From Bacillota bacterium (GTDB taxonomy: Bacteria; Bacillota; Clostridia; Lachnospirales; Lachnospiraceae), in the NCBI GenBank assembly GCA_023458035.1, contig JAEXAX010000034.1, forward strand, positions 124,001 through 188,000: DNA of 64,000 bases, in the 5' to 3' direction. Shown piece after piece: positions 24,843-33,881 of the stretch (within the stretch, counting starts at the first letter, position 1; every line of letters starts with the position of its first letter). The position numbers and the translations under genes are program-made. Under the pieces are notes generated by a model. The model did no database searches. It was given only the letters and a program-made list of their open reading frames with translations, and had not been told where the DNA came from.

Positions 24843-26150
24843 ATGAAAAAAGATTTTAAAAATTTGAAGGGCACCTTTGATTACCTGCCGAAGAAGCAGC
24901 TGATTCGTGAGGAGATCAAACAGACCCTGCAGCAGGTCTTTGTAAAATATGGCTTTGCGCCGGTCGAGACCCCGATCCTTTGTATGTATGAGCTGTTGGC
25001 CTCCAAGTATTCGGAGGGAGCCGATATTTTAAATGAAACTTATAAGCTGTCGGATCAGGGCAAACGTGAATTGGGGCTGCGTTATGACCTGACCATTACC
25101 TTTGCCAAGCTGATCAGCTCGAATCCACAGCTGACACTGCCGTTTAAGCGCTATGAGATGGGCAAGGTATTCCGTGACGGTCCGGTTAAGCTGGGGAGAA
25201 ACCGTGAGTTCACCCAGTGCGATGTGGATTGCGTCGGCATCAGCGGGCTGTTGGCCGAGGCCGAGTATCTGGAGATGACGGCTGAAGTGTATGACCGTCT
25301 GGGACTGGATATCGTAATCGAGTTTAATAATCGTAAGCTGTTATCCGGCTTATTGGAGGTGGTTTGCGGCGCACTGACCGGAGAACAGACAGCTGCCTAT
25401 ATTCTATTGATCGACAAATTTGCCAAGATGAGTCGGGCGGAATTTAATGCTGAATTTGCCAGGCTCGGTCTGGATGAGGCAAAGGTAGAGGCCTTGATGG
25501 AGCTGCTGCAGTCCGATCTGGCAGGCCTAAAATCCAAGCTTGTAAACTATCCGGCCAATGAGAAGGTGGCGGTCGGACTGGCAGAGGTGGAGGAGCTGTT
25601 AAGCTATCTGAAGGGGCACCGAGCGGAAGCGAAGGCGGTGTTTGCACCGTATCTGGCCCGCGGCATCGAGATCTATACCGGAACCGTCTGGGAGATCTTT
25701 ATGAAGAACCGCGAGATCAGCTCCAGTATCGGAGCGGGCGGCCGATATGACAAGATCATCACCGAATTCATTGACGATGGCAGGGAATATCCGGCCATCG
25801 GTATGACCTTTGGTCTGGATGTCATTTATGAAGCCATTTTGGCCACCCGCGAGAATGCCGAACAGCCGCTGGTGGATGTGTATGTGATCCCCATGGGTAC
25901 CAAGGTCGAGAGCTTTGACCTGGTGACTAAGCTGCGTGCCGAAGGCCTGCGTGTGGATATGGAAAAAAATGATGTGAAACTGAAGAAGAGCATGAATTAT
26001 GCCAATAAGACCGAGATTCCGTATGTTATCATTCTGGGTGAAAATGAGATCGCTGACAGAAGGCTGATGCTGAAGGAAATGGCTACCGGTGAACAGACAG
26101 CCTTTGGTTTTGATGAGCTGGCGGAGCTGGCGACCAAGGTGCGGGGCTAA
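24843..26150 (+). CDS. hisS: Histidine--tRNA ligase
   Basis: A 435-residue class II aminoacyl-tRNA synthetase charging tRNA-His. Motif 2 is RYEMGKVFRDGPVKLGRNRE followed by FTQCDVD; the histidine-specific segments appear as RGIEIYTGTVWEIF and SSIGAGGRYDKII, and the C-terminal anticodon-binding domain starts near residue 338 (VDVYVIPMGT). The full tRNA-synthetase architecture argues against the HisZ paralogue, and no histidine biosynthesis genes are adjacent. It is monocistronic, ending at a bidirectional terminator. Confidence 0.9.
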   Translation: MKKDFKNLKGTFDYLPKKQLIREEIKQTLQQVFVKYGFAPVETPILCMYELLASKYSEGADILNETYKLSDQGKRELGLRYDLTITFAKLISSNPQLTLPFKRYEMGKVFRDGPVKLGRNREFTQCDVDCVGISGLLAEAEYLEMTAEVYDRLGLDIVIEFNNRKLLSGLLEVVCGALTGEQTAAYILLIDKFAKMSRAEFNAEFARLGLDEAKVEALMELLQSDLAGLKSKLVNYPANEKVAVGLAEVEELLSYLKGHRAEAKAVFAPYLARGIEIYTGTVWEIFMKNREISSSIGAGGRYDKIITEFIDDGREYPAIGMTFGLDVIYEAILATRENAEQPLVDVYVIPMGTKVESFDLVTKLRAEGLRVDMEKNDVKLKKSMNYANKTEIPYVIILGENEIADRRLMLKEMATGEQTAFGFDELAELATKVRG

Positions 26151-26268
26151 CAAAGCCGGCTGCCGGCCGATGCTTTGGAAACGGCCGATCAGACTCGGTG
26201 AGATCCATAAGATCGAGATCGGAAAAGAGTAAAGGGACAGAAGAAACAAATCAAGAAGGAATAAAACA

Positions 26269-26304
26269 ACAGCCTGTAGTAACGGTTTGGTCACTACAGG
26301 CTGT
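26269..26304. terminator. Bidirectional terminator between hisS and SDR gene
   Basis: ACAGCCTGTAGT (26269-26280) pairs exactly with ACTACAGGCTGT (26293-26304). T-rich tails lie on both sides (TTGTTT on plus, TTGTTTTATT on minus), suiting the convergent genes. Confidence 0.8.
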
Positions 26305-26336
26305 CATTGTTTGAGAATAGAGGAGCGATCGGTTGT

Positions 26337-27065
26337 CTACAGCCAGCCGCCGTCGATGCGGATGATCTGGCCGGTCAGATAGGTCGGCAGCTTGCAGACT
26401 CGGTAGATACAGTCGGCTATTTCGGCAGAGCTGGCAGCCCGGCCGATCGGGATTTCCGCGCATAGGGCATTTAACTCTTCATCCGATAAGCCGGCATTCA
26501 TCGGAGTATCGACCAGACCCGGCGAAACGGCATTGACACTGATGCCGGCCGGTGCCAATTCTTTGGCAAGGGCCTTGGTGAAGGAATCAAGCCCTCCCTT
26601 CGTCGCACTGTAAGCGGCTTCGCAGGAAGCGCCGCTTTGGCCCCAAACCGAGGAGATGAAGAGCAGGCGGCCGGATCGGGCGGTGATCATGGACGGAATG
26701 ACGGCCTGGCTGAGTAAGATGGCTGAGGTCAGATTGGTATGCAGCAGCGACAGCCAGTCGGTCAGACTGAGGTCCTGGATCTGCCCGAGGTGGGCTATGC
26801 CGGCGGCATGCACCAGCAGGTCGATCGGCCGGGAGCCAAGGGTGGTATTCAGGATGGCGGCGGTAGCGGCAGGATCGCTAAGATCGCAGCGGATGATTTC
26901 CAGCTGGCAGGGCAGCTCCTGTGCCGGCCCGTCCAGCGCCTCTGCATGCCGGTGGACAAGGGCGATGACGGTCTCGCAGTCCGGAGCGAAACGCTCGAGG
27001 CAGGATCGGCCGATGGCTCCCGAGGCGCCGCTGATGACGATAGTTCGATAGGTTGTTTGCTTCAT
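26337..27065 (-). CDS. Short-chain dehydrogenase/reductase family protein
   Basis: A 242-residue NAD(P)-dependent oxidoreductase of the classical SDR type. The cofactor motif is VISGASGAIG (TGxxxGxG, with Ser for Thr), the structural HAAG replaces NNAG, the catalytic triad is ISSVWG (Ser) with YSATKGG (Tyr, Lys), and PGLVDTPM follows. It is closest in look to FabG-like or YmfI-type reductases; the length also fits YmfI (EF-P modification), but this cannot be separated by eye. An upstream in-frame start exists at 27179; GGAGAT before 27065 and the start of the fold favour 27065. Confidence 0.85.
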   Translation of the reverse strand: MKQTTYRTIVISGASGAIGRSCLERFAPDCETVIALVHRHAEALDGPAQELPCQLEIIRCDLSDPAATAAILNTTLGSRPIDLLVHAAGIAHLGQIQDLSLTDWLSLLHTNLTSAILLSQAVIPSMITARSGRLLFISSVWGQSGASCEAAYSATKGGLDSFTKALAKELAPAGISVNAVSPGLVDTPMNAGLSDEELNALCAEIPIGRAASSAEIADCIYRVCKLPTYLTGQIIRIDGGWL

Positions 27066-27316
27066 GGGTATCTCCAAAAATTGAAACGGATTGATTTTGA
27101 AACGATTTCTTACAGTATAGCAGATGCGTCCCGAATAACAAGGCATACTGCACAAAAATGACAGAAGATTTTTTTGCATACAAAATAAAAATTTGTCAAA
27201 CGGCTCAGAAATATGGGCCCAGGCTAGAATTGCATCGGGATATATGCTATGATGAAACCAGTCATGAATAAAGAAACAACGGTATTTTTTCTATCGGTGT
27301 TCGAGGAGAGGAGGAA

Positions 27317-27628
27317 ATGAGTGTGGATTTAATGGCACAGGTGGCACAGGCTGAGGCGGCTGCTGACGCGCTCGAGTTAAAAACCGAGCAGGAGCAGGAG
27401 CAGCGGTTTCTGAGCCGCCAAAAGGAATTACAGGCAGCGGCCGAACAGGCTTTGAAAGCTGAGATGATCGGATGCAACAGTCGGTTGGCCGAGATCGAAG
27501 AAGAAGGAAGGCTGCTGTATCAAACAGCTTTAGAGGAGGCGGACGAGCAACTGGCCGTCTTGCGGGAAAGGACCGCGCATCGCAGGGATGATCTGGTAGA
27601 TGTGGTCAAGGAAATCTTGTTGCGCTAG
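27317..27628 (+). CDS. V-type ATPase peripheral stalk subunit H/G-like (NtpF position)
   Basis: A 103-residue, highly charged, almost wholly helical protein, rich in Glu, Gln, Ala and Lys (for example QAEAAADALELKTEQEQEQR). This fits the coiled-coil G/H subunit that pairs with subunit E to form the peripheral stalk of V/A-type ATPases. It is the first gene of the operon, as ntpF is in Enterococcus hirae, and precedes subunit I by 11 bases. The start follows GAGGAGAGGAGG. Assignment depends mainly on position and composition. Confidence 0.8.
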   Translation: MSVDLMAQVAQAEAAADALELKTEQEQEQRFLSRQKELQAAAEQALKAEMIGCNSRLAEIEEEGRLLYQTALEEADEQLAVLRERTAHRRDDLVDVVKEILLR

Positions 27629-27639
27629 GAGGTGTCAGC

Positions 27640-29661
27640 ATGGCCATAGTGCCAATGAAAAAGGTGGAAGTGATCGCGCTGAAAAAAGAGCGTAAGGCGT
27701 TGATGGAGTATCTCCAGCGCCTGGAAGTCATGGAGCTGGCGACGGTGCCGACCGGCGAGGGGATCTTCCGAAAAAATGACGTCTATGCGTCGAAGAATCT
27801 ATTGCAAAAAAGTATTGCGCAGGCAGAAGAGGCCATTACCATCCTGCAAGAGCAGGCTGCATCGGTGGGCAGGCTTCCGTCACCCATCGCCGGACGGGCT
27901 GTTCGGACAGTAGACGAATATGAGGCCCTTTCCAAGGAGCATGCGCGGATACAGCGTCTGGCCGGAGAGATCATTGACGCCAAAAAAGAGATCGATGAGG
28001 CGAACCGGGAGTTGGCAAGGAGGGCGGAACAGCTGGAACAGCTGAAGCCATGGGAGAAGCTTGATATGCCGATGCAGTGGCAGGGATCGAAGCGGACAGC
28101 CTTTTTGATCGGAACCCTGCCGGGAGAACAGACAAAGGAGGAGTTGGAAAAGCGGCTGCTGACCGAAGACGGCCGCGGCTGTGCGGAGGTCACCGTCCAT
28201 TATGCGGATGCTTCGCTGACCTACCTGTCGGTGCTCTGCATGAGGGAAGACAAGCCGCGCATTCAGGAGCTGCTGCGTAAAGAAGGCTTCCTGCCGCCGG
28301 CTTATTCGACCAAGAGGGTGCCGGCCGGACAGAAAAGTCGTATCGAGGATATTCGGGCGTCTCTTGTGAGGCTGAAACAGGAAAAGGCGGACTGGATCGA
28401 CAGCCAGGCCGGCAAGCTGGAGCAGCTGTTACTGTTGGGGGACTACGAGCGAATCCGACTGGCCAAGTATGAGGCGTTGGAAGCCCTGGCTCAGGGGCCG
28501 CGCAGTCTGGTGCTGGTTGGTTATGTACCGGCAGCCCGGGCCGAGGAGTTACAGCACAGTCTGGAAGAACGCTTTACCGCTGTGGTCGGTATCAGCGAAC
28601 CGGAGGTCGATGATGAGGTTCCGGTATTGCTGAAGAACAATGCCCTGGCGGCACCGCTGGAGAGCACCGTGGCCGCTTATGCGCTGCCGACAAAGGGAGA
28701 ATTGGACCCGACCTTTGCGGTTTCGCTGTTCTATTATATTCTGTTCGGTTTGATGTTATCGGATGCCGGCTACGGAGCTCTTATGGTTCTGGGCTGCGGC
28801 GGTCTGTTATGGAAGTACCGGGCTACCATCGAAACGGGGATGAAACGAACCCTGCAGATGTATCTGTACTGTGGACTTTCAACTGTTTTCTGGGGTGTCA
28901 TGTTCGGCAGTTACTTCGGTGACATCGTAGATGTGACGGCCAAGACCTTCTTTAATAAGACGGTCTCGATTCCGCCGCTGTGGTTCTTCCCGGTGAAGGA
29001 TCCTATGAAGATGCTGGTGTTTTCTCTGATTTTCGGTATCGTTCACCTGTACTTCGGATTGATTATGAAAACCATCCAATGTGCGAAGAACCGTCAGTGG
29101 AAGGATATTTTATATGATGTGGTATTTTGGATCGGCCTGTTATCATCCTGCATTGTGATCCTGGTTTCGACCAGCATGCTGCGAGATATGTTCGGCTACA
29201 GCTTCCTGGTGCCGGATACCGTCGTGACGATCGCCGGCTGGATTGCCATTATCTGCGCCATCGGCATTATTGCCACCAACGGACGTGAATCCAAACATCC
29301 GTTTAAACGTTTCTTAAAAGGAGCGTATGCCCTGTACGGTATCTCGAGTTATTTGAGTGATGTACTGTCTTACTCGAGACTGCTGGCCTTAGGTCTGGCT
29401 ACCGGTGTTATCGCTACGGTTATCAATACGATGGCGGCCATGGCGGGCGGCATCGGCGGTATCATCGGCTTTATCATCTTTGCCGTGATCTGCGTATTCG
29501 GACATCTGCTGAATTTGGGTATCAATGCCCTCGGCGCCTATGTCCATACCAATCGTTTGCAGTATGTTGAATTTTTCGGAAAGTTTTACGAGGGCGGAGG
29601 CCGTGCCTTTGCACCGTTCTCTCAGCACTCAAAATATTTTAAATTTAAGGAGAGTAAATAA
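27640..29661 (+). CDS. ntpI: V-type ATP synthase subunit I
   Basis: A 673-residue membrane subunit equivalent to subunit a. Residues 1-330 are a cytosolic, coiled-coil-rich arm (MAIVPMKKVEVIALKKERKA start), and about 365-640 contain seven or eight membrane helices. The YALPTKGELDPTFAVSLFYY stretch marks the domain junction, and the ion-pathway helix with the essential arginine lies near YLSDVLSYSRLLALGLATGV. It provides the stator channel that couples ion flow to ring rotation. Ribosome site AGGAGGTG. The c-ring gene follows after two bases. Confidence 0.93.
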   Translation: MAIVPMKKVEVIALKKERKALMEYLQRLEVMELATVPTGEGIFRKNDVYASKNLLQKSIAQAEEAITILQEQAASVGRLPSPIAGRAVRTVDEYEALSKEHARIQRLAGEIIDAKKEIDEANRELARRAEQLEQLKPWEKLDMPMQWQGSKRTAFLIGTLPGEQTKEELEKRLLTEDGRGCAEVTVHYADASLTYLSVLCMREDKPRIQELLRKEGFLPPAYSTKRVPAGQKSRIEDIRASLVRLKQEKADWIDSQAGKLEQLLLLGDYERIRLAKYEALEALAQGPRSLVLVGYVPAARAEELQHSLEERFTAVVGISEPEVDDEVPVLLKNNALAAPLESTVAAYALPTKGELDPTFAVSLFYYILFGLMLSDAGYGALMVLGCGGLLWKYRATIETGMKRTLQMYLYCGLSTVFWGVMFGSYFGDIVDVTAKTFFNKTVSIPPLWFFPVKDPMKMLVFSLIFGIVHLYFGLIMKTIQCAKNRQWKDILYDVVFWIGLLSSCIVILVSTSMLRDMFGYSFLVPDTVVTIAGWIAIICAIGIIATNGRESKHPFKRFLKGAYALYGISSYLSDVLSYSRLLALGLATGVIATVINTMAAMAGGIGGIIGFIIFAVICVFGHLLNLGINALGAYVHTNRLQYVEFFGKFYEGGGRAFAPFSQHSKYFKFKESK

Positions 29662-29663
29662 TT

Positions 29664-30149
29664 ATGTGGAATCAATTAGGAATCGTATTTGCATTGACAG
29701 GAGCAGTATCGGCAGTATTGATGGCGGGTATCGGATCGGCCATCGGCGTAGGTAAGACGGGTCAGGCGGCAGCCGGTATCGTAACAGAAGATCCGGCTAA
29801 GTTTTCCAAAGTATTGATCCTTCAGCTGCTGCCGGGTACCCAGGGTATCTACGGTCTGCTGATCGGCTTTGTGACCCTGTCCAGAATCGGTATTTTGGGC
29901 GGCTCTGCCGACATCTCGTTTGCCAAGGGGTTATTGTATCTGGCAGCCTGTCTGCCAATGGCTTTCGTAGGCTATCGCTCCGCTATCGCCCAGGCCAATG
30001 CGGCCGTATCCAGTATTGCGCTGGTGGCTAAGAGACCGGAGCAGTTCGGTAAGAGTATGATCTTCCCTGCCATGGTAGAAACCTATGCCATCTTCGCCTT
30101 GCTGATTTCCATTCTGGCAGTATTCTCGATCTCCGGACTGGCACTGTAA
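29664..30149 (+). CDS. ntpK: V-type ATP synthase subunit K (c-ring, sodium type)
   Basis: A 161-residue duplicated proteolipid with four membrane helices forming the rotor ring. The ion-binding residues known from Enterococcus hirae NtpK are all present: Leu56, Thr59 and Gln60 within LLPGTQG, Gln110 in AIAQAN, and Glu139 in AMVETYAI. Only the second hairpin carries the acidic residue, as expected for a 16-kDa-type subunit. This set coordinates sodium in E. hirae, so sodium rather than proton translocation is inferred. Start at the ATG 29664 with AAGGAGAG upstream. Confidence 0.94.
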   Translation: MWNQLGIVFALTGAVSAVLMAGIGSAIGVGKTGQAAAGIVTEDPAKFSKVLILQLLPGTQGIYGLLIGFVTLSRIGILGGSADISFAKGLLYLAACLPMAFVGYRSAIAQANAAVSSIALVAKRPEQFGKSMIFPAMVETYAIFALLISILAVFSISGLAL

Positions 30150-30167
30150 GCTGAAAAAGGAGCAGAT

Positions 30168-30770
30168 ATGAAGGGACTTGAGTATATTTTGGCTCAGATC
30201 AAAGGCCAGGCCGAAGCAAAGGCAGCCGAGATCACAGCGGAGTATGATGAAAAAATAGCCGCCTGGGAGGCGGACTTTCAGGCTAAGGCAGCGGCTGAAC
30301 TGGCCGCCGCCGAACAGCAGAGCCGCAATAAGGAGCGGCTGGCTCGGGAGAAGACGGTATCGCAGGCCGAAATGGCCAAGAAGAATGCGCTGCTGACCGG
30401 AAAGCGAAAGCTGCTTGGAGACAGCCTGAATCAGGTACGCGAGTATCTGGCAAAGCAGCCGGTAGAGGCGTATGCCGCCATGGTCAGTGACCTGGTGCTG
30501 CGCAAAGCGGGTAAGCAGAACGGACAGTTGGTCATGACCGCAGAAGATATGGGGGTCTTGGATGCTGCCTGGCTGCAGGACCTGAATATCCGTCTGCAGG
30601 CTGCCGGCAAGGGAACATTGACGATTAACAGCCAGCAGCAGCTGCCGGACGGTGAAGCCGGCGTGCTGGTGATTTACGAAGAAACAGAGGAGAACTGTAC
30701 CTTAAGCGGCCTGTTCTCGGAGCATCGGGAAGCCCTGGAGGATGCCGTCGCTGTCAGACTGTTTTCGTAA
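30168..30770 (+). CDS. ntpE: V-type ATP synthase subunit E
   Basis: A 200-residue peripheral stalk subunit. The N-terminal half (MKGLEYILAQIKGQAEAKAA, then AEITAEYDEKIAAWEADFQ) is a long Ala/Glu/Lys helix that pairs with the G/H subunit, and the C-terminal half is a mixed globular head contacting subunit B. Length and position agree with bacterial V-ATPase operons. AAAAGGAG precedes the start. Confidence 0.88.
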   Translation: MKGLEYILAQIKGQAEAKAAEITAEYDEKIAAWEADFQAKAAAELAAAEQQSRNKERLAREKTVSQAEMAKKNALLTGKRKLLGDSLNQVREYLAKQPVEAYAAMVSDLVLRKAGKQNGQLVMTAEDMGVLDAAWLQDLNIRLQAAGKGTLTINSQQQLPDGEAGVLVIYEETEENCTLSGLFSEHREALEDAVAVRLFS

Positions 30771-30785
30771 GAAATGGAGAAACAG

Positions 30786-31745
30786 ATGAAGAATCAGGAA
30801 TATACCTATGCGGTATCCCGTATCCATGTCAGAGAGCTGTCGCTGCTGCATGAGTCAGATATCGAAACGCTGCTGGCCTGTGCCGATGCGGAAGCGGCCC
30901 TGCATTACCTGCAGGAAAAGGGCTGGGACAGTAGTCATGGTATTGATACGATGCTGCGTCGGGAGGAGGAAAAGGCCTGGCAGCTGATTGATGAATTGAT
31001 CGGTGCCGATGCGGCCTTTGATATCCTGCGGGCGGAAGCGGACTATCATAATGCCAAGGTGATGATCAAGGAACGTTACCTGCAAAAGGAATTTCCGGCC
31101 TATTATATGAAACAGGGACGGGTACCGACTAAGCGGCTGGCAGAGTATATCGAACAGCGTAGCTTTTCCGAGCTGCCGACCGATATGCAGACTCCGGTAG
31201 AGGAGGCCTATTATGCCCTCTTTCATACCGGAGACGGCCAGATTTGTGATACCATCCTGGATGCCGGCCTGGCAGCCGCTTATGTGAATCTGGCCGCTGA
31301 TCAGGATGAAATTCTGCGTCGCTACGCGGCTCTGATGGCCGACCTGGCCGACATCAGTTGCGCCATCCGCGGCAGTCGGGCCGAAAAATCGGCGCTCTAC
31401 TTCGAGCAGGCTCTGACCGGACTTGGCAGCCTGTCAAAGGACAGCTTGACAGAGGCGGCCCGGACCGGAGAAGAGGCAGTATTGAATTATCTGGCTTATA
31501 CCGATCATCAGGAGGCTGTGGCGGCTTATGCTCGGGGCGAGGCGGCCGTGTCGGCCTGGCAGGACAGACAGAAGATGAAGCTACTGGACGGTGCTGCCCA
31601 TGCGATAGACGGAATTGCACCGCTGTTTGCCTATCTGCTGGCCAGACGCAATGAGATTACCTGTGTGCGTATCCTGCTGTCCGGCAAGAAGCATGGTTTG
31701 GATGTGAGCCAGCTGAGAGAAAGAATGAGGCCGATGTATGTATAA
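30786..31745 (+). CDS. ntpC: V-type ATP synthase subunit C
   Basis: A 319-residue helical subunit (homologue of eukaryotic d) that sits on the membrane rotor as a socket for the central shaft. YTYAVSRIHVRELSLLHESD at the N-terminus and the C-terminal RRNEITCVRILLSGKKHGLD are characteristic. An ATG at 30774 is also in frame; GGAG inside the intervening bases favours the second ATG at 30786. Its end overlaps the start of subunit F by eight bases. Confidence 0.9.
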   Translation: MKNQEYTYAVSRIHVRELSLLHESDIETLLACADAEAALHYLQEKGWDSSHGIDTMLRREEEKAWQLIDELIGADAAFDILRAEADYHNAKVMIKERYLQKEFPAYYMKQGRVPTKRLAEYIEQRSFSELPTDMQTPVEEAYYALFHTGDGQICDTILDAGLAAAYVNLAADQDEILRRYAALMADLADISCAIRGSRAEKSALYFEQALTGLGSLSKDSLTEAARTGEEAVLNYLAYTDHQEAVAAYARGEAAVSAWQDRQKMKLLDGAAHAIDGIAPLFAYLLARRNEITCVRILLSGKKHGLDVSQLRERMRPMYV

Positions 31746-32064
31746 GATTGCAGTCATAGGAGATGCAGACAGCATCATCGGATTTGCAGCCGTCGGTATG
31801 GAAACCTATCCGGTCGAGGATGCCAAGGAGGCCTTTGTTCAGATCGAAAGAATGATGAACGATGAGGTTGGCATCATTTTTCTGACGGAAGAGCTGCACC
31901 GCGAATTGGCCGGTGCTCTGGCCGAATATGAGGAGCGTTATCTGCCGGCAATTCTGCCGATACCGGGAGCCATGGGCGACACCGGCTACGGCACGAATCG
32001 CATTCGTAAGGCAGTGGAACGCGCGATTGGCACCGATATGCTGTTTGCCGATGAAGAGGCATAA
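31738..32064 (+). CDS. ntpG: V-type ATP synthase subunit F
   Basis: A 108-residue Rossmann-like central-shaft subunit. The start YKIAVIGDADSIIGFAAVGM (residues 2-21) and IIFLTEELHRELAG are typical of V/A-type subunit F, which binds the D subunit and modulates ATP hydrolysis. The symbol follows E. hirae, where this subunit is NtpG. It overlaps ntpC by eight bases. Confidence 0.92.
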   Translation: MYKIAVIGDADSIIGFAAVGMETYPVEDAKEAFVQIERMMNDEVGIIFLTEELHRELAGALAEYEERYLPAILPIPGAMGDTGYGTNRIRKAVERAIGTDMLFADEEA

Positions 32065-32105
32065 GAAGCGTTTACCTATTTGAATGAAAAAATGAGGAAG
32101 AAACA

Positions 32106-33881
32106 ATGAGTACAGGAATCATAAAAAAAGTGGCCGGACCATTGGTCATCGCGAAGGGCATGAAGGATGCCAATATGTATGACATGGTCAAGGTTGGCGA
32201 GATCCGCCTGACCGGTGAGATTATCGAAATGCACGGAGACGAGGCATCGATTCAGGTTTATGAGGAAACCGCCGGTCTGCGTCCGGGTGAGCCGGTCGTA
32301 TCGATGGGCATGCCCCTAAGTGTTGAGCTGGGACCCGGCCTGATCACCAGTATTTTTGATGGAATCCAGCGGCCGCTGGAGAGTATTATGGAGCAGACCG
32401 GTACCAACCTAAGCCGTGGTATTGAAGTGCCGTCCTTAAGCCGCAGCGCCAAGTGGGAATTTGTTCCGACTGTGGCAGCAGGTGCACAGGTACAGGCCGG
32501 AGATATCATCGGGACCGTGCAGGAATCGGAGATCGTTTCCCATAAGATCATGGTGCCGCATGGTGTGACCGGAACGGTGGAGCGTATCCGGGGCGGCAGC
32601 TTTACTTTAGAAGAAACTGTAGCGGTGGTTAAAACTGCCGATGGGCGTGAGCGCGAGTTGACCATGCTGCAAAAGTGGCCGGTTCGTATCGGCCGCCCGT
32701 ATTCCAAAAAAATTGCTCCGAAGATGCCGCTGATCACCGGGCAGAGAGTCATTGACACACTTTTTCCGGTAGCTAAGGGAGGTGTGGCCGCTGTTCCGGG
32801 ACCGTTCGGAAGTGGAAAGACTGTCGTACAGCATCAGCTGGCCAAGTGGGCGGATACCGATATCGTAGTTTACATCGGCTGCGGTGAACGCGGCAATGAG
32901 ATGACAGACGTTTTGAATGAATTTCCGGAGCTGATCGATCCGAAGACAGGCCAGTCCCTGATGAAGAGAACCGTATTGATCGCCAATACCTCCGACATGC
33001 CGGTGGCTGCCCGTGAGGCTTCTATTTATGTCGGTATCACCATTGCGGAGTATTTCCGTGACATGGGCTATTCTGTAGCTCTGATGGCAGATTCTACCAG
33101 TCGCTGGGCAGAGGCGCTGCGTGAGATGTCCGGTCGTTTGCAGGAGATGCCGGGTGAGGAGGGTTATCCGGCTTACCTCGGTAGCCGTCTGGCACAGTTC
33201 TATGAGCGCGCAGGATATGTGGAATCAGTCGGCAGTCAGCCGCGTACCGGCGCACTGTCGGTTATCGGCGCCGTATCGCCGCCGGGCGGTGATATTTCCG
33301 AACCGGTCAGCCAGGCTACCTTGCGTATCGTCAAGGTGTTCTGGGGACTGGACGCCGCATTGGCATATCGCCGTCATTTTCCGGCCATTAACTGGCTGTC
33401 CAGCTATTCGCTGTACGCCGATACGATCGGTGAGTGGATCAATGAAAATGTCGATGAAGGCTGGACCAAGGCTAGAGCGGAGATTATGAAGCTGCTGCAT
33501 GAGGAGTCGGAGCTGGAAGAGATCGTTAAGCTGGTTGGTATGGATGCTTTGTCGGCCATCGACCGGTTGAAGCTGGAGGCGGCTCGGTCTATTCGCGAGG
33601 ACTACCTGCATCAGAACGCTTTTCATGAAACAGATACCTACACGTCATTGCAGAAGCAGTTCCTGATGATGCAGCTGGTGCTGGCTTATTATGAAAAGGG
33701 GCAGCAGGCGCTGCGCGGCGGAGCGAAAATAGATGCCGTCGTAGCATTGCCGATCCGTGAGCGCATCGGTCGTTTCAAATATGTTGAAGAGGATCAGTGT
33801 CGTGCGGAGTTTGACAGTATCTTGGCTGAATTGGCGGTTCAGGCTGAAGAATTAACGCAGAAGAAGGAGGTACATTTCTAA
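32106..33881 (+). CDS. ntpA: V-type ATP synthase catalytic subunit A
   Basis: A 591-residue catalytic subunit hydrolysing or making ATP. Walker A is GPFGSGKTVVQHQ at about residues 233-245, preceded by the A-subunit-specific non-homologous region; Walker B appears as YSVALMADSTSRWAEALREM. The catalytic glutamate lies in CGERGNEM. Length is normal for the family. It ends on the first base of the ntpB start codon, with GAAGGAGGT shortly before, so A and B are translated in near equal amounts. Confidence 0.96.
   Translation: MSTGIIKKVAGPLVIAKGMKDANMYDMVKVGEIRLTGEIIEMHGDEASIQVYEETAGLRPGEPVVSMGMPLSVELGPGLITSIFDGIQRPLESIMEQTGTNLSRGIEVPSLSRSAKWEFVPTVAAGAQVQAGDIIGTVQESEIVSHKIMVPHGVTGTVERIRGGSFTLEETVAVVKTADGRERELTMLQKWPVRIGRPYSKKIAPKMPLITGQRVIDTLFPVAKGGVAAVPGPFGSGKTVVQHQLAKWADTDIVVYIGCGERGNEMTDVLNEFPELIDPKTGQSLMKRTVLIANTSDMPVAAREASIYVGITIAEYFRDMGYSVALMADSTSRWAEALREMSGRLQEMPGEEGYPAYLGSRLAQFYERAGYVESVGSQPRTGALSVIGAVSPPGGDISEPVSQATLRIVKVFWGLDAALAYRRHFPAINWLSSYSLYADTIGEWINENVDEGWTKARAEIMKLLHEESELEEIVKLVGMDALSAIDRLKLEAARSIREDYLHQNAFHETDTYTSLQKQFLMMQLVLAYYEKGQQALRGGAKIDAVVALPIRERIGRFKYVEEDQCRAEFDSILAELAVQAEELTQKKEVHF

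Noticed and set aside
31358..31654. Frame-shifted 98-codon frame within the V-ATPase C subunit gene
   Set aside because: It overlaps a conserved gene with normal length and has no domain; it is a by-product of GC-rich third positions.
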